NCBI GenBank assembly: GCA_030998225.1
Contig: JAPYXD010000715.1
Span: 1-64,000 of the forward strand
Source: Diplolepis rosae
Taxonomy: Eukaryota > Arthropoda > Insecta > Hymenoptera > Diplolepididae
Length of the DNA: 64,000 nucleotides
Direction: 5' to 3'
Position 1 is the first letter of the stretch, and each line of letters starts with the position of its first letter. The notes below the pieces were generated by a model that worked only from the letters and a program-made list of their open reading frames with translations, had not been told where the DNA came from and ran no database searches. This document shows, piece after piece, positions 1-11,800 of this stretch. Made by a program: the position numbers and the translations under genes.

Positions 1-879
1 AAGGTATAATAATCAATTTAAATGTTAATTGAAATAAGTAGAAATTAAACAAAATTGAACAAGATTGGAAAATTAAATGAAACTGAATGCTGGGTAAATA
101 CACTTACTTGAAATTTTTATTAAACGAACGTTGAAAAGTCTTACACAGGTCACAATTTAAAAAACAAACTCAATTTATATACACTTTGACCCCCATAAGG
201 CCAATGTATAAGACGAAGAAAAGTAAGAGAGATGACAGATGCTATAATTCTAAATAAGCGCCTAACGATTTCAAACGCCTAGCACAATAAAGGTATAATA
301 ATCAATTATTTTAAACGAAAAATTCAAAATACGCGCCTAGCGATTTCAAACGCGTAGCACAATAAAGGTATAATAATCAATTATTCTAAACGAAAAATTC
401 AAAATACGCGCCTAGCGATTTCAAACGCCTAGCTCAATAAAGGTATTATAATCAATTTAAATGTTATTTGAAATAAGTAGAAATTCAACAAAATTGAACA
501 AGATTGGAAAATTAAGTGAAACTGAATGCTGGGTAAATACACTTACTTGAAATTTTTATTAAACGAACGTTGAAAAGTCTTACACAGGTCACAATTTAAA
601 AAACAAACTCAATTTATATACACTTTGACCCCCATAAGGCCAATGTATAAGACGAAGAAAAGTAAGAGAGATGACAGATGCTATAATTCAAAATAAGCGC
701 CTAACGATTTCAAACGCCTAGCACAATAAAGGTATAATAATCAATTATTTTAAACGAAAAATTCAAAATACGCGCCTAGCGATTTCAAACGCCTAGCACA
801 ATAAGGGTATAATAATCAATTATTCTAAACGAAAAATTCAAAATACGCGCCTAGCGATTTCAAACGCCTAGCTCAATAA

Positions 880-896
880 AGGTATAATAATCAATT
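880..896 (+). repeat. Left piece of interrupted 75-bp subrepeat (sub0-left)
   Basis: These 17 bp (aggtataataatcaatt) match the first 17 bp of the intact subrepeats starting at 1169 and 1244. After this point the sequence leaves the subrepeat and enters the core. Together with the right piece at 1125-1168 it accounts for 61 of the 75 subrepeat positions. Confidence 0.9.
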
Positions 897-1124
897 TAAA
901 TGTTATTTGAAATAAGTAGAAATTCAACAAAATTGAACAAGATTGGAAAATTAAGTGAAACTGAATGCTGGGTAAATACACTTACTTGAAATTTTTATTA
1001 AACGAACGTTGAAAAGTCTTACACAGGTCACAATTTAAAAAACAAACTCAATTTATATACACTTTGACCCCCATAAGGCCAATGTATAAGACGAAGAAAA
1101 GTAAGAGAGATGACAGATGCTATA
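897..1124 (+). repeat. 228-bp core unique to each monomer
   Basis: This segment has no similarity to the 75-bp subrepeats and occurs once per monomer. It stands where intact subrepeats have 14 bp (attttaaacgaaaa or attctaaacgaaaa). I see no terminal inverted repeats and no convincing target-site duplication beyond a short shared aatt, so insertion of a mobile element is possible but not shown. The longest reading frame I traced from an ATG on the plus strand has 29 codons. The core holds the three sites that separate subtypes A to F. Its length is unchanged in every complete copy I followed, unlike the flanking subrepeats. It contains A/T tracts such as aattttta and tttaaaaaac. Confidence 0.9.
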
Positions 1125-1168
1125 ATTCAAAATAAGCGCCTAACGATTTCAAACGCCTAGCACAATAA
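1125..1168 (+). repeat. Right piece of interrupted 75-bp subrepeat (sub0-right)
   Basis: These 44 bp match the last 44 bp of the intact subrepeats, with two fixed differences: attcaaaataagcgcc against attcaaaatacgcgcc, and cctaacg against cctagcg. The two differences recur in nearly every monomer, so the interrupted copy is an old, separately evolving subrepeat position and not a fresh duplicate. It ends in cctagcacaataa, like subrepeat 1. Confidence 0.9.
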
Positions 1169-1243
1169 AGGTATAATAATCAATTATTTTAAACGAAAAA
1201 TTCAAAATACGCGCCTAGCGATTTCAAACGCCTAGCACAATAA
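1169..1243 (+). repeat. Intact 75-bp subrepeat 1
   Basis: The first intact subrepeat of the unit. It is marked by attattttaaacg and by ending in cctagcac. It holds two copies of cgcctagc 18 bp apart and five CpG. Variants across the array include cgcgtagcac in place of cgcctagcac (for example near 351, 4817, 7465, 50902 and 63664) and a final aataaggg in place of aataaagg. Stops on the plus strand occur in all three frames (offsets 6, 22 and 65). Confidence 0.92.
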
Positions 1244-1318
1244 AGGTATAATAATCAATTATTCTAAACGAAAAATTCAAAATACGCGCCTAGCGATTTC
1301 AAACGCCTAGCTCAATAA
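1244..1318 (+). repeat. Intact 75-bp subrepeat 2
   Basis: The second intact subrepeat, directly abutting the first. It is marked by attattctaaacg and by ending in cctagctc, which leads into the next monomer. Position-specific variants show that subrepeats 1 and 2 are inherited as positions of a higher-order unit and are not freely interchanged. A frequent variant here is cgcgactagcg for cgcgcctagcg. Confidence 0.92.
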
Positions 1319-1757
1319 AGGTATAATAATCAATTTAAATGTTATTTGAAATAAGTAGAAATTCAACAAAATTGAACAAGATTGGAAAATTAAGTGAAAC
1401 TGAATGCTGGGTAAATACACTTACTTGAAATTTTTATTAAACGAACGTTGAAAAGTCTTACACAGGTCACAATTTAAAAAACAAACTCAATTTATATACA
1501 CTTTGACCCCCATAAGGCCAATGTATAAGACGAAGAAAAGTAAGAGAGATGACAGATGCTATAATTCAAAATAAGCGCCTAACGATTTCAAACGCCTAGC
1601 ACAATAAAGGTATAATAATCAATTATTTTAAACGAAAAATTCAAAATACGCGCCTAGCGATTTCAAACGCCTAGCACAATAAAGGTATAATAATCAATTA
1701 TTCTAAACGAAAAATTCAAAATACGCGCCTAGCGATTTCAAACGCCTAGCTCAATAA

Positions 1758-2271
1758 AGGTATAATAATCAATTTAAATGTTATTTGAAATAAGTAGAAA
1801 TTCAACAAAATTGAACAAGATTGGAAAATTAAGTGAAACTGAATGCTGGGTAAATACACTTACTTGAAATTTTTATTAAACGAACGTTGAAAAGTCTTAC
1901 ACAGGTCACAATTTAAAAAACAAACTCAATTTATATACACTTTGACCCCCATAAGGCCAATGTATAAGACGAAGAAAAGTAAGAGAGATGACAGATGCTA
2001 TAATTCAAAATAAGCGCCTAACGATTTCAAACGCCTAGCACAATAAAGGTATAATAATCAATTATTTTAAACGAAAAATTCAAAATACGCGCCTAGCGAT
2101 TTCAAACGCCTAGCACAATAAAGGTATAATAATCAATTATTCTAAACGAAAAATTCAAAATACGCGCCTAGCGATTTCAAACGCGTAGCACAATAAAGGT
2201 ATAATAATCAATTATTCTAAACGAAAAATTCAAAATACGCGCCTAGCGATTTCAAACGCCTAGCTCAATAA
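1758..2271 (+). repeat. Monomer 5, three intact subrepeats (514 bp)
   Basis: Subtype B with one extra 75-bp subrepeat (439 + 75). The extra copy is of the cgcgtagcac type and is followed by a copy leading into ggtattataatc, the same arrangement as the end of monomer 1. This suggests unequal exchange with a monomer-1-like unit. Confidence 0.92.
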
Positions 2272-5200
2272 AGGTATTATAATCAATTTAAATGTTATTT
2301 GAAATAAGTAGAAATTCAACAAAATTGAACAAGATTGGAAAATTAAGTGAAACTGAATGCTGGGTAAATACACTTACTTGAAATTTTTATTAAACGAACG
2401 TTGAAAAGTCTTACACAGGTCACAATTTAAAAAACAAACTCAATTTATATACACTTTGACCCCCATAAGGCCAATGTATAAGACGAAGAAAAGTAAGAGA
2501 GATGACAGATGCTATAATTCAAAATAAGCGCCTAACGATTTCAAACGCCTAGCACAATAAAGGTATAATAATCAATTATTTTAAACGAAAAATTCAAAAT
2601 ACGCGCCTAGCGATTTCAAACGCCTAGCACAATAAGGGTATAATAATCAATTATTCTAAACGAAAAATTCAAAATACGCGCCTAGCGATTTCAAACGCCT
2701 AGCTCAATAAAGGTATAATAATCAATTTAAATGTTAATTGAAATAAGTAGAAATTAAACAAAATTGAACAAGATTGGAAAATTAAATGAAACTGAATGCT
2801 GGGTAAATACACTTACTTGAAATTTTTATTAAACGAACGTTGAAAAGTCTTACACAGGTCACAATTTAAAAAACAAACTCAATTTATATACACTTTGACC
2901 CCCATAAGGCCAATGTATAAGACGAAGAAAAGTAAGAGAGATGACAGATGCTATAATTCAAAATAAGCGCCTAACGATTTCAAACGCCTAGCACAATAAA
3001 GGTATAATAATCAATTATTTTAAACGAAAAATTCAAAATACGCGCCTAGCGATTTCAAACGCCTAGCACAATAAGGGTATAATAATCAATTATTCTAAAC
3101 GAAAAATTCAAAATACGCGCCTAGCGATTTCAAACGCCTAGCTCAATAAAGGTATAATAATCAATTTAAATGTTATTTGAAATAAGTAGAAATTCAACAA
3201 AATTGAACAAGATTGGAAAATTAAGTGAAACTGAATGCTGGGTAAATACACTTACTTGAAATTTTTATTAAACGAACGTTGAAAAGTCTTACACAGGTCA
3301 CAATTTAAAAAACAAACTCAATTTATATACACTTTGACCCCCATAAGGCCAATGTATAAGACGAAGAAAAGTAAGAGAGATGACAGATGCTATAATTCAA
3401 AATAAGCGCCTAACGATTTCAAACGCCTAGCACAATAAAGGTATAATAATCAATTATTTTAAACGAAAAATTCAAAATACGCGCCTAGCGATTTCAAACG
3501 CCTAGCACAATAAGGGTATAATAATCAATTATTCTAAACGAAAAATTCAAAATACGCGCCTAGCGATTTCAAACGCCTAGCTCAATAAAGGTATAATAAT
3601 CAATTTAAATGTTATTTGAAATAAGTAGAAATTCAACAAAATTGAACAAGATTGGAAAATTAAGTGAAACTGAATGCTGGGTAAATACACTTACTTGAAA
3701 TTTTTATTAAACGAACGTTGAAAAGTCTTACACAGGTCACAATTTAAAAAACAAACTCAATTTATATACACTTTGACCCCCATAAGGCCAATGTATAAGA
3801 CGAAGAAAAGTAAGAGAGATGACAGATGCTATAATTCAAAATAAGCGCCTAACGATTTCAAACGCCTAGCACAATAAAGGTATAATAATCAATTATTTTA
3901 AACGAAAAATTCAAAATACGCGCCTAGCGATTTCAAACGCCTAGCACAATAAAGGTATAATAATCAATTATTCTAAACGAAAAATTCAAAATACGCGCCT
4001 AGCGATTTCAAACGCCTAGCTCAATAAAGGTATAATAATCAATTTAAATGTTATTTGAAATAAGTAGAAATTCAACAAAATTGAACAAGATTGGAAAATT
4101 AAGTGAAACTGAATGCTGGGTAAATACACTTACTTGAAATTTTTATTAAACGAACGTTGAAAAGTCTTACACAGGTCACAATTTAAAAAACAAACTCAAT
4201 TTATATACACTTTGACCCCCATAAGGCCAATGTATAAGACGAAGAAAAGTAAGAGAGATGACAGATGCTATAATTCAAAATAAGCGCCTAACGATTTCAA
4301 ACGCCTAGCACAATAAAGGTATAATAATCAATTATTTTAAACGAAAAATTCAAAATACGCGCCTAGCGATTTCAAACGCCTAGCACAATAAAGGTATAAT
4401 AATCAATTATTCTAAACGAAAAATTCAAAATACGCGCCTAGCGATTTCAAACGCCTAGCTCAATAAAGGTATAATAATCAATTTAAATGTTAATTGAAAT
4501 AAGTAGAAATTAAACAAAATTGAACAAGATTGGAAAATTAAATGAAACTGAATGCTGGGTAAATACACTTACTTGAAATTTTTATTAAACGAACGTTGAA
4601 AAGTCTTACACAGGTCACAATTTAAAAAACAAACTCAATTTATATACACTTTGACCCCCATAAGGCCAATGTATAAGACGAAGAAAAGTAAGAGAGATGA
4701 CAGATGCTATAATTCAAAATAAGCGCCTAACGATTTCAAACGCCTAGCACAATAAAGGTATAATAATCAATTATTTTAAACGAAAAATTCAAAATACGCG
4801 CCTAGCGATTTCAAACGCGTAGCACAATAAAGGTATAATAATCAATTATTCTAAACGAAAAATTCAAAATACGCGCCTAGCGATTTCAAACGCCTAGCTC
4901 AATAAAGGTATAATAATCAATTTAAATGTTATTTGAAATAAGTAGAAATTCAACAAAATTGAACAAGATTGGAAAATTAAGTGAAACTGAATGCTGGGTA
5001 AATACACTTACTTGAAATTTTTATTAAACGAACGTTGAAAAGTCTTACACAGGTCACAATTTAAAAAACAAACTCAATTTATATACACTTTGACCCCCAT
5101 AAGGCCAATGTATAAGACGAAGAAAAGTAAGAGAGATGACAGATGCTATAATTCAAAATAAGCGCCTAACGATTTCAAACGCCTAGCACAATAAAGGTAT

Positions 5201-5344
5201 AATAATCAATTATTTTAAACGAAAAATTCAAAATACGCGCCTAGCGATTTCAAACGCCTAGCACAATAAGGGTATAATAATCAATTATTCTAAACGAAAA
5301 ATTCAAAATACGCGCCTAGCGATTTCAAACGCCTAGCTCAATAA
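2272..5344 (+). repeat. Regular run: monomers 6-12 (B A B B B A B)
   Basis: Seven units of 439 bp. A-subtype units start at 2711 and 4467. Monomer 7 (2711-3149) is a clean subtype A example with ttaattg, attaaac and ttaaatg in the core. Monomer 11 carries cgcgtagcac near 4817. Confidence 0.92.
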
Positions 5345-5796
5345 AGGTATAATAATCAATTTAAATGTTATTTGAAATAAGTAGAAATTCAACAAAATTG
5401 AACAAGATTGGAAAATTAAGTGAAACTGAATGCTGGGTAAATACACTTACTTGAAATTTTTATTAAACGAACGTTGAAAAGTCTTACACAGGTCACAATT
5501 TAAAAAACAAACTCAATTTATATACACTTTGACCCCCATAAGGCCAATGTATAAGACGAAGAAAAGTAAGAGAGATGACAGATGCTATAATTCAAAATAA
5601 GCGCCTAACGATTTCAAACGCCTAGCACAATAAAGGTATAATAATCAATTATTTTAAACGAAAAATTCAAAATACGCGCCTAGCGATTTCAAACGCGGAT
5701 TTCAAACGCCTAGCACAATAAAGGTATAATAATCAATTATTCTAAACGAAAAATTCAAAATACGCGACTAGCGATTTCAAACGCCTAGCTCAATAA
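5345..5796 (+). repeat. Monomer 13 with 13-bp insertion (452 bp)
   Basis: Subtype B. Subrepeat 1 has an extra 13 bp at about 5697-5709, where gatttcaaacgc is repeated with one added g. Subrepeat 2 carries cgcgactagcg. The same insertion with the same neighbouring variant recurs in monomer 39 (about 17087-17099), so the two are copies of one event. Confidence 0.9.
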
Positions 5797-8430
5797 AGGT
5801 ATAATAATCAATTTAAATGTTATTTGAAATAAGTAGAAATTCAACAAAATTGAACAAGATTGGAAAATTAAGTGAAACTGAATGCTGGGTAAATACACTT
5901 ACTTGAAATTTTTATTAAACGAACGTTGAAAAGTCTTACACAGGTCACAATTTAAAAAACAAACTCAATTTATATACACTTTGACCCCCATAAGGCCAAT
6001 GTATAAGACGAAGAAAAGTAAGAGAGATGACAGATGCTATAATTCAAAATAAGCGCCTAACGATTTCAAACGCCTAGCACAATAAAGGTATAATAATCAA
6101 TTATTTAAAACGAAAAATTCAAAATACGCGCCTAGCGATTTCAAACGCCTAGCACAATAAGGGTATAATAATCAATTATTCTAAACGAAAAATTCAAAAT
6201 AAGCGCCTAGCGATTTCAAACGCCTAGCTCAATAAAGGTATAATAATCAATTTAAATGTTAATTGAAATAAGTAGAAATTAAACAAAATTGAACAAGATT
6301 GGAAAATTAAATGAAACTGAATGCTGGGTAAATACACTTACTTGAAATTTTTATTAAACGAACGTTGAAAAGTCTTACACAGGTCACAATTTAAAAAACA
6401 AACTCAATTTATATACACTTTGACCCCCATAAGGCCAATGTATAAGACGAAGAAAAGTAAGAGAGATGACAGATGCTATAATTCAAAATAAGCGCCTAAC
6501 GATTTCAAACGCCTAGCACAATAAAGGTATAATAATCAATTATTTTAAACGAAAAATTCAAAATACGCGCCTAGCGATTTCAAACGCCTAGCACAATAAA
6601 GGTATAATAATCAATTATTCTAAACGAAAAATTCAAAATACGCGCCTAGCGATTTCAAACGCCTAGCTCAATAAAGGTATAATAATCAATTTAAATGTTA
6701 TTTGAAATAAGTAGAAATTCAACAAAATTGAACAAGATTGGAAAATTAAGTGAAACTGAATGCTGGGTAAATACACTTACTTGAAATTTTTATTAAACGA
6801 ACGTTGAAAAGTCTTACACAGGTCACAATTTAAAAAACAAACTCAATTTATATACACTTTGACCCCCATAAGGCCAATGTATAAGACGAAGAAAAGTAAG
6901 AGAGATGACAGATGCTATAATTCAAAATAAGCGCCTAACGATTTCAAACGCCTAGCACAATAAAGGTATAATAATCAATTATTTTAAACGAAAAATTCAA
7001 AATACGCGCCTAGCGATTTCAAACGCCTAGCACAATAAGGGTATAATAATCAATTATTCTAAACGAAAAATTCAAAATACGCGCCTAGCGATTTCAAACG
7101 CCTAGCTCAATAAAGGTATAATAATCAATTTAAATGTTATTTGAAATAAGTAGAAATTCAACAAAATTGAACAAGATTGGAAAATTAAGTGAAACTGAAT
7201 GCTGGGTAAATACACTTACTTGAAATTTTTATTAAACGAACGTTGAAAAGTCTTACACAGGTCACAATTTAAAAAACAAACTCAATTTATATACACTTTG
7301 ACCCCCATAAGGCCAATGTATAAGACGAAGAAAAGTAAGAGAGATGACAGATGCTATAATTCAAAATAAGCGCCTAACGATTTCAAACGCCTAGCACAAT
7401 AAAGGTATAATAATCAATTATTTTAAACGAAAAATTCAAAATACGCGCCTAGCGATTTCAAACGCGTAGCACAATAAAGGTATAATAATCAATTATTCTA
7501 AACGAAAAATTCAAAATACGCGACTAGCGATTTCAAACGCCTAGCTCAATAAAGGTATAATAATCAATTTAAATGTTATTTGAAATAAGTAGAAATTCAA
7601 CAAAATTGAACAAGATTGGAAAATTAAGTGAAACTGAATGCTGGGTAAATACACTTACTTGAAATTTTTATTAAACGAACGTTGAAAAGTCTTACACAGG
7701 TCACAATTTAAAAAACAAACTCAATTTATATACACTTTGACCCCCATAAGGCCAATGTATAAGACGAAGAAAAGTAAGAGAGATGACAGATGCTATAATT
7801 CAAAATAAGCGCCTAACGATTTCAAACGCCTAGCACAATAAAGGTATAATAATCAATTATTTTAAACGAAAAATTCAAAATACGCGCCTAGCGATTTCAA
7901 ACGCCTAGCACAATAAGGGTATAATAATCAATTATTCTAAACGAAAAATTCAAAATACGCGCCTAGCGATTTCAAACGCCTAGCTCAATAAAGGTATAAT
8001 AATCAATTTAAATGTTATTTGAAATAAGTAGAAATTCAACAAAATTGAACAAGATTGGAAAATTAAGTGAAACTGAATGCTGGGTAAATACACTTACTTG
8101 AAATTTTTATTAAACGAACGTTGAAAAGTCTTACACAGGTCACAATTTAAAAAACAAACTCAATTTATATACACTTTGACCCCCATAAGGCCAATGTATA
8201 AGACGAAGAAAAGTAAGAGAGATGACAGATGCTATAATTCAAAATAAGCGCCTAACGATTTCAAACGCCTAGCACAATAAAGGTATAATAATCAATTATT
8301 TTAAACGAAAAATTCAAAATACGCGCCTAGCGATTTCAAACGCCTAGCACAATAAAGGTATAATAATCAATTATTCTAAACGAAAAATTCAAAATACGCG
8401 CCTAGCGATTTCAAACGCCTAGCTCAATAA

Positions 8431-8869
8431 AGGTATAATAATCAATTTAAATGTTATTTGAAATAAGTAGAAATTCAACAAAATTGAACAAGATTGGAAA
8501 ATTAAATGAAACTGAATGCTGGGTAAATACACTTACTTGAAATTTTTATTAAACGAACGTTGAAAAGTCTTACACAGGTCACAATTTAAAAAACAAACTC
8601 AATTTATATACACTTTGACCCCCATAAGGCCAATGTATAAGACGAAGAAAAGTAAGAGAGATGACAGATGCTATAATTCAAAATAAGCGCCTAACGATTT
8701 CAAACGCCTAGCACAATAAAGGTATAATAATCAATTATTTTAAACGAAAAATTCAAAATACGCGCCTAGCGATTTCAAACGCCTAGCACAATAAAGGTAT
8801 AATAATCAATTATTCTAAACGAAAAATTCAAAATACGCGCCTAGCGATTTCAAACGCCTAGCTCAATAA
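8431..8869 (+). repeat. Monomer 20, subtype C example
   Basis: The first two diagnostic core sites are in the B state (ttatttg, attcaac) and the third is in the A state (ttaaatg). This looks like an A/B mosaic formed by exchange or conversion within the core. Other C units start at 11504, 12382, 14427, 26750, 39650, 40782, 47919, 50039, 52332, 54596 and 61195. Confidence 0.85.
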
Positions 8870-11800
8870 AGGTATAATAATCAATTTAAATGTTATTTGA
8901 AATAAGTAGAAATTCAACAAAATTGAACAAGATTGGAAAATTAAGTGAAACTGAATGCTGGGTAAATACACTTACTTGAAATTTTTATTAAACGAACGTT
9001 GAAAAGTCTTACACAGGTCACAATTTAAAAAACAAACTCAATTTATATACACTTTGACCCCCATAAGGCCAATGTATAAGACGAAGAAAAGTAAGAGAGA
9101 TGACAGATGCTATAATTCAAAATAAGCGCCTAACGATTTCAAACGCCTAGCACAATAAAGGTATAATAATCAATTATTTTAAACGAAAAATTCAAAATAC
9201 GCGCCTAGCGATTTCAAACGCCTAGCACAATAAAGGTATAATAATCAATTATTCTAAACGAAAAATTCAAAATACGCGCCTAGCGATTTCAAACGCCTAG
9301 CTCAATAAAGGTATAATAATCAATTTAAATGTTAATTGAAATAAGTAGAAATTAAACAAAATTGAACAAGATTGGAAAATTAAATGAAACTGAATGCTGG
9401 GTAAATACACTTACTTGAAATTTTTATTAAACGAACGTTGAAAAGTCTTACACAGGTCACAATTTAAAAAACAAACTCAATTTATATACACTTTGACCCC
9501 CATAAGGCCAATGTATAAGACGAAGAAAAGTAAGAGAGATGACAGATGCTATAATTCAAAATAAGCGCCTAACGATTTCAAACGCCTAGCACAATAAAGG
9601 TATAATAATCAATTATTTTAAACGAAAAATTCAAAATACGCGCCTAGCGATTTCAAACGCCTAGCACAATAAGGGTATAATAATCAATTATTCTAAACGA
9701 AAAATTCAAAATACGCGCCTAGCGATTTCAAACGCCTAGCTCAATAAAGGTATAATAATCAATTTAAATGTTATTTGAAATAAGTAGAAATTCAACAAAA
9801 TTGAACAAGATTGGAAAATTAAGTGAAACTGAATGCTGGGTAAATACACTTACTTGAAATTTTTATTAAACGAACGTTGAAAAGTCTTACACAGGTCACA
9901 ATTTAAAAAACAAACTCAATTTATATACACTTTGACCCCCATAAGGCCAATGTATAAGACGAAGAAAAGTAAGAGAGATGACAGATGCTATAATTCAAAA
10001 TAAGCGCCTAACGATTTCAAACGCCTAGCACAATAAAGGTATAATAATCAATTATTTTAAACGAAAAATTCAAAATACGCGCCAAGCGTGGTCAAACGCC
10101 TAGCACAATAAAGGTATAATAATCAATTATTCTAAACGAAAAATTCAAAATACGCGACTAGCGATTTCAAACGCCTAGCTCAATAAAGGTATAATAATCA
10201 ATTTAAATGTTATTTGAAATAAGTAGAAATTCAACAAAATTGAACAAGATTGGAAAATTAAGTGAAACTGAATGCTGGGTAAATACACTTACTTGAAATT
10301 TTTATTAAACGAACGTTGAAAAGTCTTACACAGGTCACAATTTAAAAAACAAACTCAATTTATATACACTTTGACCCCCATAAGGCAAATGTATAAGACG
10401 AAGAAAAGTAAGAGAGACGACAGATGCTATAATTCAAAATAAGCGCCTAACGATTTCAAACGCCTAGCACAATAAAGGTATAATAATCAATTATTTAAAA
10501 CGAAAAATTCAAAATACGCGCCTAGCGATTTCAAACGCCTAGCACAATAAGGGTATAATAATCAATTACTCTAAACGAAAAATTCAAAATAAGCGCCTAG
10601 CGATTTCAAACGCCTAGCTCAATAAAGGTATAATAATCAATTTAAATGTTAATTGAAATAAGTAGAAATTAAACAAAATTGAACAAGATTGGAAAATTAA
10701 ATGAAACTGAATGCTGGGTAAATACACTTACTTGAAATTTTTATTAAACGAACGTTGAAAAGTCTTACACAGGTCACAATTTAAAAAACAAACTCAATTT
10801 ATATACACTTTGACCCCCATAAGGCCAATGTATAAGACGAAGAAAAGTAAGAGAGACGACAGATGCTATAATTCAAAATAAGCGCCTAACGATTTCAAAC
10901 GCCTAGCACAATAAAGGTATAATAATCAATTATTTTAAACGAAAAATTCAAAATACGCGCCTAGCGATTTCAAACGCCTAGCACAATAAAGGTATAATAA
11001 TCAATTATTCTAAACGAAAAATTCAAAATACGCGCCTAGCGATTTCAAACGCCTAGCTCAATAAAGGTATAATAATCAATTTAAATGTTATTTGAAATAA
11101 GTAGAAATTCAACAAAATTGAACAAGATTGGAAAATTAAGTGAAACTGAATGCTGGGTAAATACACTTACTTGAAATTTTTATTAAACGAACGTTGAAAA
11201 GTCTTACACAGGTCACAATTTAAAAAACAAACTCAATTTATATACACTTTGACCCCCATAAGGCCAATGTATAAGACGAAGAAAAGTAAGAGAGATGACA
11301 GATGCTATAATTCAAAATAAGCGCCTAACGATTTCAAACGCCTAGCACAATAAAGGTATAATAATCAATTATTTTAAACGAAAAATTCAAAATACGCGCC
11401 TAGCGATTTCAAACGCCTAGCACAATAAGGGTATAATAATCAATTATTCTAAACGAAAAATTCAAAATACGCGCCTAGCGATTTCAAACGCCTAGCTCAA
11501 TAAAGGTATAATAATCAATTTAAATGTTATTTGAAATAAGTAGAAATTCAACAAAATTGAACAAGATTGGAAAATTAAATGAAACTGAATGCTGGGTAAA
11601 TACACTTACTTGAAATTTTTATTAAACGAACGTTGAAAAGTCTTACACAGGTCACAATTTAAAAAACAAACTCAATTTATATACACTTTGACCCCCATAA
11701 GGCCAATGTATAAGACGAAGAAAAGTAAGAGAGATGACAGATGCTATAATTCAAAATAAGCGCCTAACGATTTCAAACGCCTAGCACAATAAAGGTATAA

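Larger units (their letters stand above)
880..1318 (+). repeat. Reference monomer 3 (subtype B, 439 bp)
   Basis: A typical unit, used here to define the architecture. In order it holds a 17-bp left piece of an interrupted subrepeat, a 228-bp core, a 44-bp right piece of that subrepeat, intact subrepeat 1 (75 bp) and intact subrepeat 2 (75 bp). The unit start is set at aggtataataatcaattta, the point where subrepeat phase restarts. My base count of the consensus is 61 G and 71 C in 439. There are 16 CpG, against about 10 expected from composition, and 10 of them lie in the two intact subrepeats. It has the B states at the three diagnostic core sites (ttatttg, attcaac, ttaagtg). B is by far the commonest subtype in the window. 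Confidence 0.95.
2..1757 (+). repeat. Regular run: monomers 1-4 (A, B, B, B)
   Basis: Four units of exactly 439 bp. Monomer 1 is subtype A and carries attctaaataagcg in its interrupted subrepeat, a state seen again in monomers 103 and 112. It also has cgcgtagcac in subrepeat 1. Monomer 2 starts with ggtattataatc instead of ggtataataatc. Base 1 is the last base before unit 1. Confidence 0.92.

Noticed and set aside
900..989. Plus-strand reading frame from ATG in the core, 29 codons, and shorter ones further on
   Set aside because: Very short, with no ribosome-binding or splice context. The 439-bp period shifts frame each unit, and the subrepeats have stops in all six frames. Nothing suggests translation.
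985..1120. Inverted repeat cttactt / aagtaag inside the core
   Set aside because: Seven base pairs separated by over 100 bp are expected by chance in AT-rich sequence.
897..1124. Core as an inserted transposon, MITE or SINE
   Set aside because: I found no terminal inverted repeats, no clear target-site duplication, no poly-A tail and no pol III A/B box. An insertion origin stays possible but is not supported by structure.
1169..1318. Perfect bacterial -10 like tataat in every subrepeat
   Set aside because: It lies in AT-rich repeated DNA, with no TTGACA-like element at the right distance and no gene downstream. The array context is not bacterial.
880..1318. CENP-B box
   Set aside because: The consensus contains no CGGG or CCCG, which the canonical box needs. 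Centromere function could still exist without it.
10081..10095. Short foreign insert in monomer 23 (gccaagcgtggtc)
   Set aside because: The unit is exactly 439 bp, so this is a cluster of substitutions in subrepeat 1 and not an insertion. It could also be a local sequencing error.
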